A stretch of 63,259 nt of DNA from Deltaproteobacteria bacterium (GCA_020444045.1 JAHLLS010000031.1:1-63259); one strand, 5' to 3'. Numbered from the stretch's first letter, positions 52,576-62,315 are shown. The notes: generated by a model not told the origin, from the sequence alone. A program made the numbers and translations.

Positions 52576-52818
52576 AACTATCTCGTAAAAGCTATATCCT
52601 CTTGAAATTTTTAAATTTTTTGCAAGATCAACAACCATGACGATACAACTGGGAATGCTCCCGTTAATGACGATTCACCGATAGGAACGACCGGGAGGCT
52701 TGCCTGTCCGGATCACGAAAATGAAGGGAGGTGTTACAAGCTCTACGATGGATGCGACGCTACCGACGGGAACCCCATCGGTAAAACTTTTATGACTTTT
52801 ATTCTAGGAGGATCTTAA

Positions 52819-53250
52819 ATGCCAAGCTTTGTAATTCAGGAAAAATGTGACGGCTGCAAGGGCGGTGACAAGACAGCTTGCATGTACATCTGCCCCAACG
52901 ACCTGATGGTCCTGGATCCTGACGCCATGAAAGCTTACAATCAGGAGCCGGATCAGTGCTGGGAGTGCTTTTCCTGTGTCAAAATCTGCCCGACCCAGGC
53001 CATCGAAGTGCGCGGCTATGCCGACTTCGTGCCGTTGGGAAGCAGCATTATGCCGATGATGGGCACCGAGGATGTCATGTGGACCTGCAAGTTCCGCAAT
53101 GGCGTCGTCAAACGCTTCAAGTTCCCCATCCGTACCACCCCGGAAGGCGCGGCCAATGCCTACGAAGACCTCAAGGGCAAAGACCTCGAAAGCGGCCTGC
53201 TGAGCACGCAAGAAGCTGACGGCTACACGATTCCGACGCCGAAAGTTTAG
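52819..53250 (+). CDS. aprB: adenylylsulfate reductase beta subunit
   Basis: AprB is the electron-transfer subunit of APS reductase, which reduces APS to sulfite and AMP in the cytosol. The 143-residue protein has two [4Fe-4S] motifs: CDGCKGGDKTAC...C near residues 10-26 and CWECFSCVKICP near residues 47-58. The tail, ending TPKV, wraps AprA in known structures. AGGAGG lies before the ATG. It precedes aprA by 69 bp. Length and order match other sulfate reducers. Confidence 0.98.
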   Translation: MPSFVIQEKCDGCKGGDKTACMYICPNDLMVLDPDAMKAYNQEPDQCWECFSCVKICPTQAIEVRGYADFVPLGSSIMPMMGTEDVMWTCKFRNGVVKRFKFPIRTTPEGAANAYEDLKGKDLESGLLSTQEADGYTIPTPKV

Positions 53251-53319
53251 GTCCTTTGAGGTTATTGTTCCCTGTTGAAGGAAAATTCTGAATTTACCAA
53301 TATTTAAGGAGGAAGCAAT

Positions 53320-55299
53320 ATGGCATTACCGAATGCACCCAAAGGCGAACTCAAGGCCGTACGGGATCCGGAAGTCGAGGAACGCGAAGTTGACGTTTTG
53401 ATCGTGGGCGGCGGTATGGCAGCCTGCGGCGCGGCGTTTGAAGTTAAAAAATGGCTGGGCGACGACCAGACCGTTCTCCTGTGCGACAAAGCCGCCATGG
53501 AGCGCTCCGGCGCTGTGGCTCAGGGTCTGTCCGCCATCAACACCTATATTGGCGAAAATGCCCCCGAAGACTATGTCCGCATGGTTCGCAACGACCTCAT
53601 GGGCCTGGTACGTGAAGACCTGATCTTCGACCTGGGCTGCCACGTGGACGACTCCGTGCATCTGTTCGAAGAATGGGGCCTGCCGGTCTGGAAGCGATCC
53701 GAAGAAGGAAAGAACCTCGACGGTAAAAAAGGCCAGACAATGGGCACCCTGAAAGCCGGCGCCCAGCCGGTCCGCACCGGTAAATGGCAGATCATGATCA
53801 ACGGCGAATCCTACAAACGGATCGTGGCGGAAGCCGCCAAAAAAGCCCTCGGTGACGACAACATCATCGAACGCTGCTTCATCGTCGAGCTTCTTCTGGA
53901 CGCCAACGTCGACAACCAGATTGCCGGCGCGGTTGGCTTTTCCGTTCGTGAAAACAAAATCTACATCATCAAATGCAAAACCATGATGGTCGCCTGCGGC
54001 GGCGCGGTGAACATCTACCAGCCACGTTCGGTGGGTGAGGGCAAGGGCCGCGCCTGGTATCCGGTATGGAACGCCGGCTCCACTTACACCATGTGCATGA
54101 AAGTGGGGGCCGAGCTTTCCATGATGGAAAATCGTTTCACCCCGGCCCGCTTCAAAGACGGTTACGGACCAGTGGGCGCCTGGTTCCTGCTGTTCAAGGC
54201 CAAAGCCCTCAACGGTCTGGGCGAAAATTTTGCCGGTAGCGATGCCGCCAAGGCCGAACTGGAAAAATATGCACCCTATGGCACGGCCGCCATCACCCCG
54301 ACCTGTCTGCGTAACCACCTGATGCTGTTCGAGATGAAAGAAGGCCGCGGTCCCATCCTCATGGACACCGTGACCGCCTTGGCCGAACTCGGCAAGACCA
54401 TGGACAAGAAAGAACTCAAGCACCTCGAATCCGAAGCCTGGGAAGACTTCCTCGACATGACCTGCGGCCAGGCCAACCTGTGGTGTGCCCAGAACTGCGA
54501 ACCGGAGAAAAAGAACTCCGAAATCATGCCCACCGAACCTTACCTGCTGGGGTCTCACTCCGGTTGCTGCGGTCTGTGGACTTCCGGCCCGGACTATGAC
54601 TGGGTCCCGGACGCCTACAAACTTAAAGCCCGCAACGGCAAGGTCTACAACCGCATGACCACGGTCGAAGGTCTCTTCACCGCCGGTGACGGGGTGGGCT
54701 GCTCCGGCCACAAGTTCTCCTCGGGTTCCCATGCGGAAGGCCGTATGGCGGCCAAGCAAATGGTCCGCTACGCCAAGGATTTTGCCGACTTCAAGCCGGC
54801 CCTGGCTAAGAGCAAGGAAGAGCTGGTGGACCTGATCTACAAGCCGGTGCGCACCTTCCTGGATCACAAGGACTACACCACGGCCATCGACATCAACCCC
54901 AACTACGTCAAACCGGAAGGTATGATGTATCGTCTGATGAAGGCCACCCACGAGTATGGCGCGGGAACCGCCACGTTCTATCAGACCACCAGCAAAAACC
55001 TCGAGATCGTCATGGATCTGCTCCAAACCATGCGCGAAGACTGCGAAAAGCTGGCCGCCGGCGACCTGCACGAACTGATGCGGGCTTGGGAAATCGAACA
55101 TCGCATCTGGACGGTAGAATCCCACCTGCGTCACATCCAGTACCGCAAAGAAACCCGTTATCCCGGTTTCTACTATCAGGCGGACTACCCGGGTCAGGAC
55201 GACGAGAATTGGTTCTGCTTCACCAACTCCAAGTTCGATCCGAAAGCGCAGAAATGGGATGTCTTCAAGAAAGACTACATCAAGATCATCCCGGATTAA
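53320..55299 (+). CDS. aprA: adenylylsulfate reductase alpha subunit
   Basis: AprA is the FAD-containing catalytic subunit, of the fumarate reductase/succinate dehydrogenase flavoprotein fold. The 659-residue protein starts with the FAD motif VDVLIVGGGMAACGAAFEV, and has ERSGAVAQGLSAINTYIG, MMVACGGAVNIYQPRS, and C-terminal GDGVGCSGHKFSSGSHAEGRMAAKQ, all features of AprA. AAGGAGG precedes the ATG. Codon use is strongly biased (highly expressed gene), which produces long false ORFs on the other strand. Confidence 0.98.
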   Translation: MALPNAPKGELKAVRDPEVEEREVDVLIVGGGMAACGAAFEVKKWLGDDQTVLLCDKAAMERSGAVAQGLSAINTYIGENAPEDYVRMVRNDLMGLVREDLIFDLGCHVDDSVHLFEEWGLPVWKRSEEGKNLDGKKGQTMGTLKAGAQPVRTGKWQIMINGESYKRIVAEAAKKALGDDNIIERCFIVELLLDANVDNQIAGAVGFSVRENKIYIIKCKTMMVACGGAVNIYQPRSVGEGKGRAWYPVWNAGSTYTMCMKVGAELSMMENRFTPARFKDGYGPVGAWFLLFKAKALNGLGENFAGSDAAKAELEKYAPYGTAAITPTCLRNHLMLFEMKEGRGPILMDTVTALAELGKTMDKKELKHLESEAWEDFLDMTCGQANLWCAQNCEPEKKNSEIMPTEPYLLGSHSGCCGLWTSGPDYDWVPDAYKLKARNGKVYNRMTTVEGLFTAGDGVGCSGHKFSSGSHAEGRMAAKQMVRYAKDFADFKPALAKSKEELVDLIYKPVRTFLDHKDYTTAIDINPNYVKPEGMMYRLMKATHEYGAGTATFYQTTSKNLEIVMDLLQTMREDCEKLAAGDLHELMRAWEIEHRIWTVESHLRHIQYRKETRYPGFYYQADYPGQDDENWFCFTNSKFDPKAQKWDVFKKDYIKIIPD

Positions 55300-55339
55300 T
55301 GGGAATGAAGACTTGGCATTAGCTTAGTCGCAACATTAG

Positions 55340-55377
55340 CCTCCAGGTGCCCGGAAACCGGGTGCCTGGAGGTTTTT
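55340..55377 (+). terminator. rho-independent terminator after aprA
   Basis: A 15-bp stem (CCTCCAGGTGCCCGG with CCGGGTGCCTGGAGG, two G-U pairs) with an AAA loop is followed by TTTTT. It separates aprBA from qmoABC, so qmo probably has its own promoter in the 215 bp that follow. Confidence 0.9.
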
Positions 55378-55592
55378 ATTAAGGATTACCCGAAACATTC
55401 TATGGTGTTTCACGGCGGTATCCGCTGTTTATCCTCTGGTCCTGGACAGACGCCGGCGCGTTGTCCCCGGCATCGACCCGCACCGACGTGTGTGCATAGA
55501 CCAAAACGGATATCGCCTGTGACGATTGATAACCACCGATATGCTATTAAATCGTTCAGGTAACAACCAATCTGTAAGCACGGAGGGACAGG

Positions 55593-56864
55593 ATGACAGA
55601 AAACAAAGCTCCTGCTAGTGGAAGCATTCTCGTCGTGGGCGGCGGCATCAGCGGTCTGACGACGGCGCTTGAAGCGGCCGAGGTGGGATACGAGGTGTTT
55701 CTCGTTGAAAAGAACCCCTACCTGGGTGGACGCGTGGCACAGCTCAACCAGTATTTCCCCAAGCTCTGCCCGCCAACCTGCGGTCTGGAAATCAATTTCC
55801 GCCGTATCAAGGACAATCCCTTGATCAAAGTCATGACCTTGGCGGAAGTGACCAAGGTCACCGGTGCGCCTGGCGATTATGACGTTCAGATCAAGATCAA
55901 CCCCCGCTACGTCAATGAAAATTGCACGGGCTGCGGGGAATGTGCCAAGGTCTGCCAGACTGAAATCGATAGTGCCTATGATTTTGGCATGAAAAAAACC
56001 AAAGGGGCCTACCTGCCCTTTGAAATGGCCTTCCCAGCGCGTTATGTCATCGCACCCGAAATCATCGGGACGGACGATGCCACCCGTTGCAAGGAAGCCT
56101 GCGCTTACGATGCCGTCGATTTGGACATGAAGGCCAAGACCCTGGACCTCAAAGTTGGCGCGGTGGTCTACGCCACGGGCTGGCAGCCTTACGATGCCAC
56201 CAAAATCGATAACCTGGGCTTCGGCCAGGTACCCAATATTATCACCAACATGATGATGGAACGATTGGCCGCCCCCAACGGCCCGACTCAGGGCAAAATC
56301 CTTCGCCCGGCCGACCAGAAAGCGCCGGAAACGGTCGCCTTCGTCCAGTGCGCCGGGTCCCGTGATGAAAATCACCTGCCGTACTGTTCTTATATCTGCT
56401 GCATGGCCTCTCTGAAGCAGGCGCTTTATGTTCGCGAACAGTATCCGGATGCGACAATTTATATTTTTTACATCGACATCCGATCCCCCGGCCAGCGTTA
56501 CGAGAAATTCTACCAGAAAGTTAAGGACGACGATAAAATTATTTTCGTCAAAGGCAAAGTTGCGGCGGTGGAAGCTGCTACCGGCGGTGCAGTCACCCTG
56601 ACGGCCGAAAACGCGGTTACCGGCGAAAAATCGCGTCAAACGGTGGACTTGGCGGTCCTGGCCACGGGCATGCAGCCCACTGCGGCCGGCGCCAAACTCC
56701 CGGGCGATATTACCTACACGGAAGACGGTTTTATCCTTAACGACTTCCGTAAAGGGGGTATTTTTGCCGCTGGTTGCGCCAACAAGCCGGCGGATGTTGT
56801 GTCGTCCAACCAGAATGCAACCGGTATGGCCCTGAAAGCGATTCAAACTCTGGCAGCGAAGTAG
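55593..56864 (+). CDS. qmoA: quinone-interacting membrane-bound oxidoreductase subunit A
   Basis: QmoA is an HdrA-like flavoprotein of the QmoABC complex, thought to pass electrons from menaquinol toward AprAB. The 423-residue protein has the FAD motif ILVVGGGISGLTTALEAAE, CPPTCGLEINFRRI, a [4Fe-4S]-type motif CTGCGECAKVCQTE, and FVQCAGSRDE...CSYICC, all HdrA/QmoA features. GGAGGGACAGG precedes the ATG. Downstream of the aprA terminator. Confidence 0.96.
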   Translation: MTENKAPASGSILVVGGGISGLTTALEAAEVGYEVFLVEKNPYLGGRVAQLNQYFPKLCPPTCGLEINFRRIKDNPLIKVMTLAEVTKVTGAPGDYDVQIKINPRYVNENCTGCGECAKVCQTEIDSAYDFGMKKTKGAYLPFEMAFPARYVIAPEIIGTDDATRCKEACAYDAVDLDMKAKTLDLKVGAVVYATGWQPYDATKIDNLGFGQVPNIITNMMMERLAAPNGPTQGKILRPADQKAPETVAFVQCAGSRDENHLPYCSYICCMASLKQALYVREQYPDATIYIFYIDIRSPGQRYEKFYQKVKDDDKIIFVKGKVAAVEAATGGAVTLTAENAVTGEKSRQTVDLAVLATGMQPTAAGAKLPGDITYTEDGFILNDFRKGGIFAAGCANKPADVVSSNQNATGMALKAIQTLAAK

Positions 56865-56874
56865 GAGGTAATCC

Positions 56875-59217
56875 ATGGATAAAAAATACGGTGTGTACAT
56901 CTGCACGGGCTGCGGTATCGGGGATGCTCTGGATATCGAGGCGCTGAGCGGCGTGGCCGGTGAGGAAGGATTTCCCGTCCAGACTCATCCGTTTCTCTGC
57001 AGCCAGGCCGGTGTTGATATAATCAAGAAAGATACGGAAGAAAAAGGCATTAACACGATGGTGATTGCGGCCTGCTCGCGCCGTGTTAATTTCGACACGT
57101 TTCGCTTCGTGGGCAGCATCATCGAACGCGTCAACCTGCGTGAAGGCGTGGTTTGGTCCCATTCGCGGGATCAGTTTCCGGCCCTGACCGCCGAGGAAAA
57201 AGAAGACGAAGCCAACTTCGATCGCGTCCAGATGATGGCCGAAGACTATCTGCGCATGGGCATGGCTCGGGTGAAGAAAGTCGATCTGCCGGAAGCCTAC
57301 CAGTTGGAAACTTTCAGCCGGAAAATTCTCGTGATCGGCGGCGGCATAACGGGTATCTCTGCCGCTATCGACGCGGCCAAGGCCGGCTACGAGGTAACGA
57401 TTGTCGAAAAAGAAGACCAGCTCGGCGGCCAGGCCAACAACTGGCGCAAGCAACTGCCCCTGAGCTACCCCTATGATACAACCCTGGCCCCGACCATCGG
57501 CGACCAGATCAAGGAGCTCGACAATTACGCCAATATCAGCGTACGGACCAATACCGTTGTGGCCCGCCTGGCCGGCGAGCCCGGAAATTTTACGGTAACC
57601 CTGAAAAAACCGGGCGAAAAAATTGAGTTCGATGTGCCCTACCCCCTGCCGGATGAAATGAAAGTGGATGAAAAAGGCAAGGAACTCAACGCCGAACAGC
57701 AGCATGAAAAATATCTTGAATACAACGAGGGCCGGAAGGACATCCTGAAACTCGACCCCAATGGTGAAAAATTTGGCGCCGTCGTTCTGGCCGCCGGCTA
57801 CAAGCCTTATGAACCCAAAGACGGCGAATTCGCCCATCTGGGCTTCGGCGAACTGCCGGATGTCGTCACCAACGCCACATTCGAAGCCATGGCCAAAACA
57901 GGCCACATCACCCGGCCGTCGGACGGCAAAAAAGCCGAGTCCGTGGTCTTCATTCAGAGTCCCGGGCAGGATAATGATACGGACTTCGAATACGCCGGTG
58001 CGGTGACCAGTCTGGTCGCCCTGAAACAGGCCACCTATGTGCGGGAAGACTACCCGGATACCGGCAAGGCTTATGTGTTTTATCAGCACATGCGAACACC
58101 CGGTCTGCAGGAAAATTTCTACAAAAGCATCCAGCAGGATCCTGGTATTTTCCTGACCAAGGGCGAAGTCGTCGGTGTTTCCAAGAACGGAGCCGGCCTT
58201 GTGGTCGATGCCCGGAACACGCTCCTGGGTGAAAACGTTAAGGTCAAAGCCGACCTGGTGGTGCTGGGAACCGGCCTGGTGCCGGCCACGAAAAACGATC
58301 CGGTCATCAACCTGGCCTACCGCCAGGGACCGTCTTTCCGGGATAACATCGATCTTTTCAAAGGCTACTGCGATTCCAACTTCATTTGCTTTCCTTATGA
58401 AACGCAGCGGACCGGCATCTATGCCGCCGGCGCCATTCGACGTAGCATGACCATGGAGGAATCCATCGAAGATGCCTCCGGTGCCGCCCTCAAGGCGATT
58501 CAATGCTTGGAATCGGTCAACCGCGGCATGGCGGTTCATCCCCGCTCGGGCGATCTGACCTATCCGGATTTCTTCTTCCAGCGTTGCACCCAGTGTAAAC
58601 GCTGCACGGAAGAATGCCCCTTCGGGGCTTTGGACGACGATGAAAAAGGGACACCCAAACCCAACCCGGCGCGTTGCCGCCGCTGCGGCACCTGCATGGG
58701 CGCCTGTCCCGAACGCATCATCGGTTTTGCAGACTACAACATCGACAGCATCGGATCCCAGGTTAAATCGGTGGTCGTGCCGTCCGAAGACGACTATGCT
58801 GAACCACCTTTCCGTATCCTCGGTTTGGTTTGTGAGAACGACGCCTACCCGGCCCTGGACATGCTTGCTCTCAAGGGATTGTCCTACTCCGCGGATGTCC
58901 GTCTCATTCCGGTGCGTTGCCTCGGTTCAGTCAACGTCATCTGGATCAAGGACGCCCTCTCCCAGGGCATGGACGGCGTTTTTCTTTTAGGCTGCAAACA
59001 TGGCGACGATTACCAGTGCCATTTTGTCAAGGGCAGCGAGCTTGCCAGCATCCGTATGAAAAAAATCGGGGATGCGCTGGCCAGTCTGGCATTGGAAGAG
59101 GAGCGTGTGGCCCAGTTTGAAATTGCCATCGACGAATACGACAAGATCCCACAGATCATCAACGAATTCGTTGCGTCCATCGAAGAAATGGGCCCGAACC
59201 CCTTCAAGGGCTTCTAA
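56875..59217 (+). CDS. qmoB: quinone-interacting membrane-bound oxidoreductase subunit B
   Basis: The 780-residue HdrA-like flavoprotein has a short N-terminal region with CTGCGIG and ACSRR, the FAD motif ILVIGGGITGISAAIDAAK near residue 152, two ferredoxin-type clusters (CTQCKRCTEECP and CRRCGTCMGACP) near residues 571-620, and a C-terminal MvhD-like domain (LGLVCENDAYPALDML, VRCLGSVN, LLGCKHGDDYQC). Electron bifurcation has been proposed for this family but is unproven here. AGGAGG before the ATG; 10 bp after qmoA. Confidence 0.96.
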   Translation: MDKKYGVYICTGCGIGDALDIEALSGVAGEEGFPVQTHPFLCSQAGVDIIKKDTEEKGINTMVIAACSRRVNFDTFRFVGSIIERVNLREGVVWSHSRDQFPALTAEEKEDEANFDRVQMMAEDYLRMGMARVKKVDLPEAYQLETFSRKILVIGGGITGISAAIDAAKAGYEVTIVEKEDQLGGQANNWRKQLPLSYPYDTTLAPTIGDQIKELDNYANISVRTNTVVARLAGEPGNFTVTLKKPGEKIEFDVPYPLPDEMKVDEKGKELNAEQQHEKYLEYNEGRKDILKLDPNGEKFGAVVLAAGYKPYEPKDGEFAHLGFGELPDVVTNATFEAMAKTGHITRPSDGKKAESVVFIQSPGQDNDTDFEYAGAVTSLVALKQATYVREDYPDTGKAYVFYQHMRTPGLQENFYKSIQQDPGIFLTKGEVVGVSKNGAGLVVDARNTLLGENVKVKADLVVLGTGLVPATKNDPVINLAYRQGPSFRDNIDLFKGYCDSNFICFPYETQRTGIYAAGAIRRSMTMEESIEDASGAALKAIQCLESVNRGMAVHPRSGDLTYPDFFFQRCTQCKRCTEECPFGALDDDEKGTPKPNPARCRRCGTCMGACPERIIGFADYNIDSIGSQVKSVVVPSEDDYAEPPFRILGLVCENDAYPALDMLALKGLSYSADVRLIPVRCLGSVNVIWIKDALSQGMDGVFLLGCKHGDDYQCHFVKGSELASIRMKKIGDALASLALEEERVAQFEIAIDEYDKIPQIINEFVASIEEMGPNPFKGF

Positions 59218-59337
59218 ATCGAATGCGCCGGGCGGTATCTGCAGGCCTGCGGATACCGCCCTTAGCCTAATGTTCAATTTCGTATCGGGCAGGCGACGGT
59301 CATCATCACCGGCCCATTCGAACAAGGAGGTATAAAC

Positions 59338-60492
59338 ATGTCGGAAGCGATCATGCTTGATCCTGATGTTGGTTTTATTAAGGACGTGCGTGCGCTAGGC
59401 GGCGGCGATCTTAAAAAATGCTACCAGTGCGCCACATGTTCTGTGGTCTGTCCCATTTCCCCCGAGAACAAGCCGTTTCCCCGTAAAGAAATGATTGCGG
59501 CTTCCTGGGGACTCAAAGACAAATTGGTCAGCAGCGCCGATATCTGGCTCTGCCATAATTGCGGCGACTGCAATACCCGCTGTCCTCGCGATGCCAAACC
59601 CGGAGACGCCCTCGGCGCCATTCGCGCTTATGCCGTTTCCGAATACGCCGGCCCCAAGGCTTTGGGCAAGCTGGTGCGTGACAAGTCCAAACTGCCGATC
59701 CTGCTGGCTATTCCAGCAGCTATTTTTCTGGTTGTCGGCCTGCTCTCCAACATGGTGGGTCTCAACTGGCTGAATTTTTCACCGGCAGGCGGGCATGAAA
59801 TCTGGGGGCATAGCTATATCAATAATTATCTGGTGGACATCATCATGATCCCCACCTTTTTCTTTGCCGTCGGCACCTTCGCCCTGGGCCTCAAACGGTT
59901 TATTGCCGATATGCATGCCAACGCCCTGGCGGAAGGCAAGACCAAGCAGGCAAAAATCGATCCGGCCGGTTTTGTTCAGGCTTTTATTAAAATCATTCCG
60001 ACCATTTTCAAGCACCAGAAATTCGACGAATGCACCGAAAACAAGTCCCGCTCAACCGCCCATATGATGGTCCTGTATAGTTTCATCGGCCTTTTCATCG
60101 TCACCAACTGCTTTTTCTTTGCGGAATGGATCCTGCATATCGAGGGGCCCTATAACCAAATCAACCCGGTCAAATGGTTAGGCAATATTGCCGGTATCGC
60201 CTTGATTGTCGGCGGTCTGCTGTTGCTGAAAAACCGTCTGGCCAAAACCGACAGCGTTTCCAGCTACTGGGACTGGTATCTCGTGGGCATGGTGCTGACC
60301 CTGGGTGTAACCGGTATGGGAACGGAGTTGCTGCGATTGGCCGGCCTGTACACCCCCATGGCGATTGTCTACTTTTTGCATCTGATCGCCATTTGGTGCC
60401 TGTTTGCCTTTACGCCTTTTTCCAAACTGGCCCATCTGGTTTATCGCACGGTGGCCATGGCCTATGCCGAGTATTCCGGCCGAGGTTTCTAA
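59338..60492 (+). CDS. qmoC: quinone-interacting membrane-bound oxidoreductase subunit C
   Basis: The 384-residue fusion has an HdrC-like N-terminal part with two [4Fe-4S] motifs (CYQCATCSVVCP and CHNCGDCNTRCP) and a membrane part like HdrE/NarI cytochrome b, with about six spans from LPILLAIPAAIFLVVGLL onward. It is predicted to oxidise menaquinol in the membrane. Histidines in the spans (for example HMMVLYSF, LHLIAIW) may bind heme b. AAGGAGG before the ATG, 120 bp after qmoB. Confidence 0.96.
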   Translation: MSEAIMLDPDVGFIKDVRALGGGDLKKCYQCATCSVVCPISPENKPFPRKEMIAASWGLKDKLVSSADIWLCHNCGDCNTRCPRDAKPGDALGAIRAYAVSEYAGPKALGKLVRDKSKLPILLAIPAAIFLVVGLLSNMVGLNWLNFSPAGGHEIWGHSYINNYLVDIIMIPTFFFAVGTFALGLKRFIADMHANALAEGKTKQAKIDPAGFVQAFIKIIPTIFKHQKFDECTENKSRSTAHMMVLYSFIGLFIVTNCFFFAEWILHIEGPYNQINPVKWLGNIAGIALIVGGLLLLKNRLAKTDSVSSYWDWYLVGMVLTLGVTGMGTELLRLAGLYTPMAIVYFLHLIAIWCLFAFTPFSKLAHLVYRTVAMAYAEYSGRGF

Positions 60493-60524
60493 ACCCAGAA
60501 AGCTTTTGATGCACTGAATGTCCC

Positions 60525-60561
60525 AAGGAGGGAGATCCGAAAAAGGCTCCCTCCTTTTTTT
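60525..60561 (+). terminator. rho-independent terminator after qmoC
   Basis: AAGGAGGGAG pairs with CTCCCTCCTT around a 12-base loop and runs into seven T. It ends the apr-qmo region on the + strand. Confidence 0.9.
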
Positions 60562-60613
60562 ATCCTTGTGCGGATCAGCACGCCGACGGTCGACCAGCCG
60601 AATTCTCTCCCAT

Positions 60614-60652
60614 AAAAAAGGGAGATACCTGTTTAGCGGTATCTCCCTTTTT
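60614..60652 (-). terminator. rho-independent terminator after sat
   Basis: A perfect 15-bp stem (AAAAAGGGAGATACC with GGTATCTCCCTTTTT) has an 8-base loop and runs of T on the minus strand, 52 bp after the sat stop. With A and T runs on both sides it could work in both directions. Confidence 0.85.
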
Positions 60653-60703
60653 GAACACGTTATGAGAACCAGGGATAAAGCCCCGGTTACGAAAAGCAGG
60701 CGG

Positions 60704-61975
60704 TTAGTTGCCGGTCGCCGCTTTGTGGGTCTTGATTTCGACCTTCTCAGTCAGGCCTTCGTAGTAGTCGCGCAGAATGGCTACAACTTCATCACGGCCG
60801 AAGTGATCCGGCAGATCGCCACCTTCCGAAAGCATTTTGCGCAGCATGGTGCCGGACAGCAGCACGCGATCGTCCTTGCCATGCGGGCAGGTTCGCAGGG
60901 AAGCCATGCCGTCACACTTGTAGCAGTAGAAGGTCCAGTCGATTTTCAGGGGCTGGCAGAGCAGGCCCTTACCGCCCTCAGGGTTCGGGATCTTGTCGAA
61001 GATGGTCTGGGCTTCGAACATGCCGTAGAAATCACCCACACCGGCGTGGTCACGACCAATGATCATTTTGGAGCAGCCGTAGTTCTGGCGGAAAACAGCG
61101 TGCAGAAGGCCTTCACGCGGCCCGGCATAACGCATATCCAGCGGGTAGCCGCCCTGGACGACGTTCTTTTCTACAAAATAGTTTTTCACCAGGGCATCGA
61201 TGCATTTCACGCGGACGCCGGCCGGAATGTCACCCGGTTTCAGGTTGCCAACCAGCGAATGGATATACACGCCGTCGCAGACTTCCACGGCAATCTTGCA
61301 CAGGTATTCGTGGGAGCGATGCATGGGGTTGCGCAACTGCAGGGCCGCAACGTCCGACCAGCCGCGATCCTCGAAAATCTTGCGGGATTCCGCCGGGCGG
61401 TGATAAACGCCTGCATACCGGACGGGATAGTCGCCTTCGCTGAGCACTTTTACCGGACCGGCCAGATTGACCTCTTTCTGACCCATCACCATCTGGACAC
61501 CGGGATGATCTTCTTTAGCGATTTTCCAGAATTCTTCCTTGGTCGGGGTGCCTTCGCCCATGAAGACCTTTTCACATTCCCAGATCTTGTCGGCTTCGCT
61601 CTCTTCCCACTTTTCGGTCACTTTCATGGTGGCCATGATTTCATCGCCCTCGGGATCATACAGGGCAATTTCATCGCCGTCTGCAATACCGGCCGCATCG
61701 TCACTGGAAACATCCAGGGTGACCGGCACCGGCCAGAAAGTCCCATCCGCCGTCAGAAAGCTTTCACACACGCCTTTCCAGTCGGCCTTGGTCATGAAGC
61801 CGGTCAAGGGGCTGAACCCGCCGTTTCCGAGCATGATCAAATCGCCTTTGACACGAGGGGAAATCGTGATCTTTTTAAGGCCGGCGGCTTTGGTTTTTTC
61901 CGCTTCCAGCTCAGCGCCTTCCAGCAGACAGATTGTAAGGCCTTTACCACCATGAGGTTCGATTAATTTTGCCAT
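60704..61975 (-). CDS. sat: sulfate adenylyltransferase (ATP sulfurylase)
   Basis: Sat activates sulfate to APS with ATP in the cytosol, the first step of sulfate reduction. The 423-residue protein has the sulfate/ATP motif LQLRNPMHRSHEYLC, GRDHAGVGDFYG near residue 300, and the zinc-ligand region YKCDGMASLRTCPHG, typical of homo-oligomeric Sat of sulfate reducers. GGAGGAGAGGAG precedes the ATG at 61975. It is convergent with apr-qmo and has a separate promoter. Confidence 0.98.
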   Translation of the reverse strand: MAKLIEPHGGKGLTICLLEGAELEAEKTKAAGLKKITISPRVKGDLIMLGNGGFSPLTGFMTKADWKGVCESFLTADGTFWPVPVTLDVSSDDAAGIADGDEIALYDPEGDEIMATMKVTEKWEESEADKIWECEKVFMGEGTPTKEEFWKIAKEDHPGVQMVMGQKEVNLAGPVKVLSEGDYPVRYAGVYHRPAESRKIFEDRGWSDVAALQLRNPMHRSHEYLCKIAVEVCDGVYIHSLVGNLKPGDIPAGVRVKCIDALVKNYFVEKNVVQGGYPLDMRYAGPREGLLHAVFRQNYGCSKMIIGRDHAGVGDFYGMFEAQTIFDKIPNPEGGKGLLCQPLKIDWTFYCYKCDGMASLRTCPHGKDDRVLLSGTMLRKMLSEGGDLPDHFGRDEVVAILRDYYEGLTEKVEIKTHKAATGN

Positions 61976-62057
61976 TTGTTCTCCTCTCCTCCTTCTGAAT
62001 GATTTTTTATCCCAGTCTAGTCGTCAAAACGACGTACGGTCACGATTCAAAGGCTGA

Positions 62058-62086
62058 TGATTAGTAGGGAATCCTTCATTTGTCAA
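62058..62086 (-). promoter_or_regulatory. putative sat promoter
   Basis: On the minus strand a perfect TTGACA (RC of 62081-62086) is followed after 17 bp by TAATCA (RC of 62058-62063), a weak -10, in the sequence CTACTAATCA, 83 bp before the sat ATG. Confidence 0.5.
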
Positions 62087-62098
62087 GCAGAATGAAGG
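62073..62098. promoter_or_regulatory. inverted repeat overlapping the sat -35 box, candidate operator
   Basis: Perfect 8-bp arms CCTTCATT (62073-62080) and AATGAAGG (62091-62098) flank 10 bases that include the -35 hexamer. The dyad geometry suits a dimeric regulator. Confidence 0.5.
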
Positions 62099-62315
62099 GT
62101 TGACGGACGCCCCGCCATCCAGGAAGGCCGTCCCGCACACAAGGGCTTATCGTGCCATGACCAAAAGGATGGGAACTATCCGGCGCGGGAAAAAAGGCAT
62201 CCGTGGGCATTAAACCCCTTGCCTCCAGAAGGATTATGTATTAAACGAAGAATACACCATATTGATAACATATTTTTAATAACCACAACATATTGATTAT
62301 TTGACGATTATATTG

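Larger units (their letters stand above)
52387..52818. other. divergent intergenic region between the YkgJ gene and aprBA
   Basis: These 432 bp hold the aprBA promoter region (52547-52575), an inverted repeat cataccat/atggtatg at 52441-52448 and 52462-52469, and an A+T-rich stretch at 52591-52625. No gene is seen. Confidence 0.6.
61976..62315. other. divergent intergenic region between sat and the PilZ gene
   Basis: These 340 bp hold the sat promoter (62058-62086, minus strand), an inverted repeat over its -35 (62073-62098), and three ATATTGAT repeats in an A+T-rich stretch before the PilZ gene (62259, 62290, 62310). No gene is seen. Confidence 0.65.

Noticed and set aside
53326..55134. 602-codon open frame antisense to aprA
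   Set aside because: It mirrors strongly biased codons of aprA, has no recognisable motif, and aprA is certain.
56737..58539. 600-codon antisense frame over qmoB (and 55410-56906 over qmoA)
   Set aside because: Shadows of highly expressed genes; low-complexity His/Gly/Phe-rich translation without family features.
60518..61966. 482-codon frame antisense to sat
   Set aside because: Same codon-bias effect; it starts inside the qmoC terminator and has no Shine-Dalgarno sequence.
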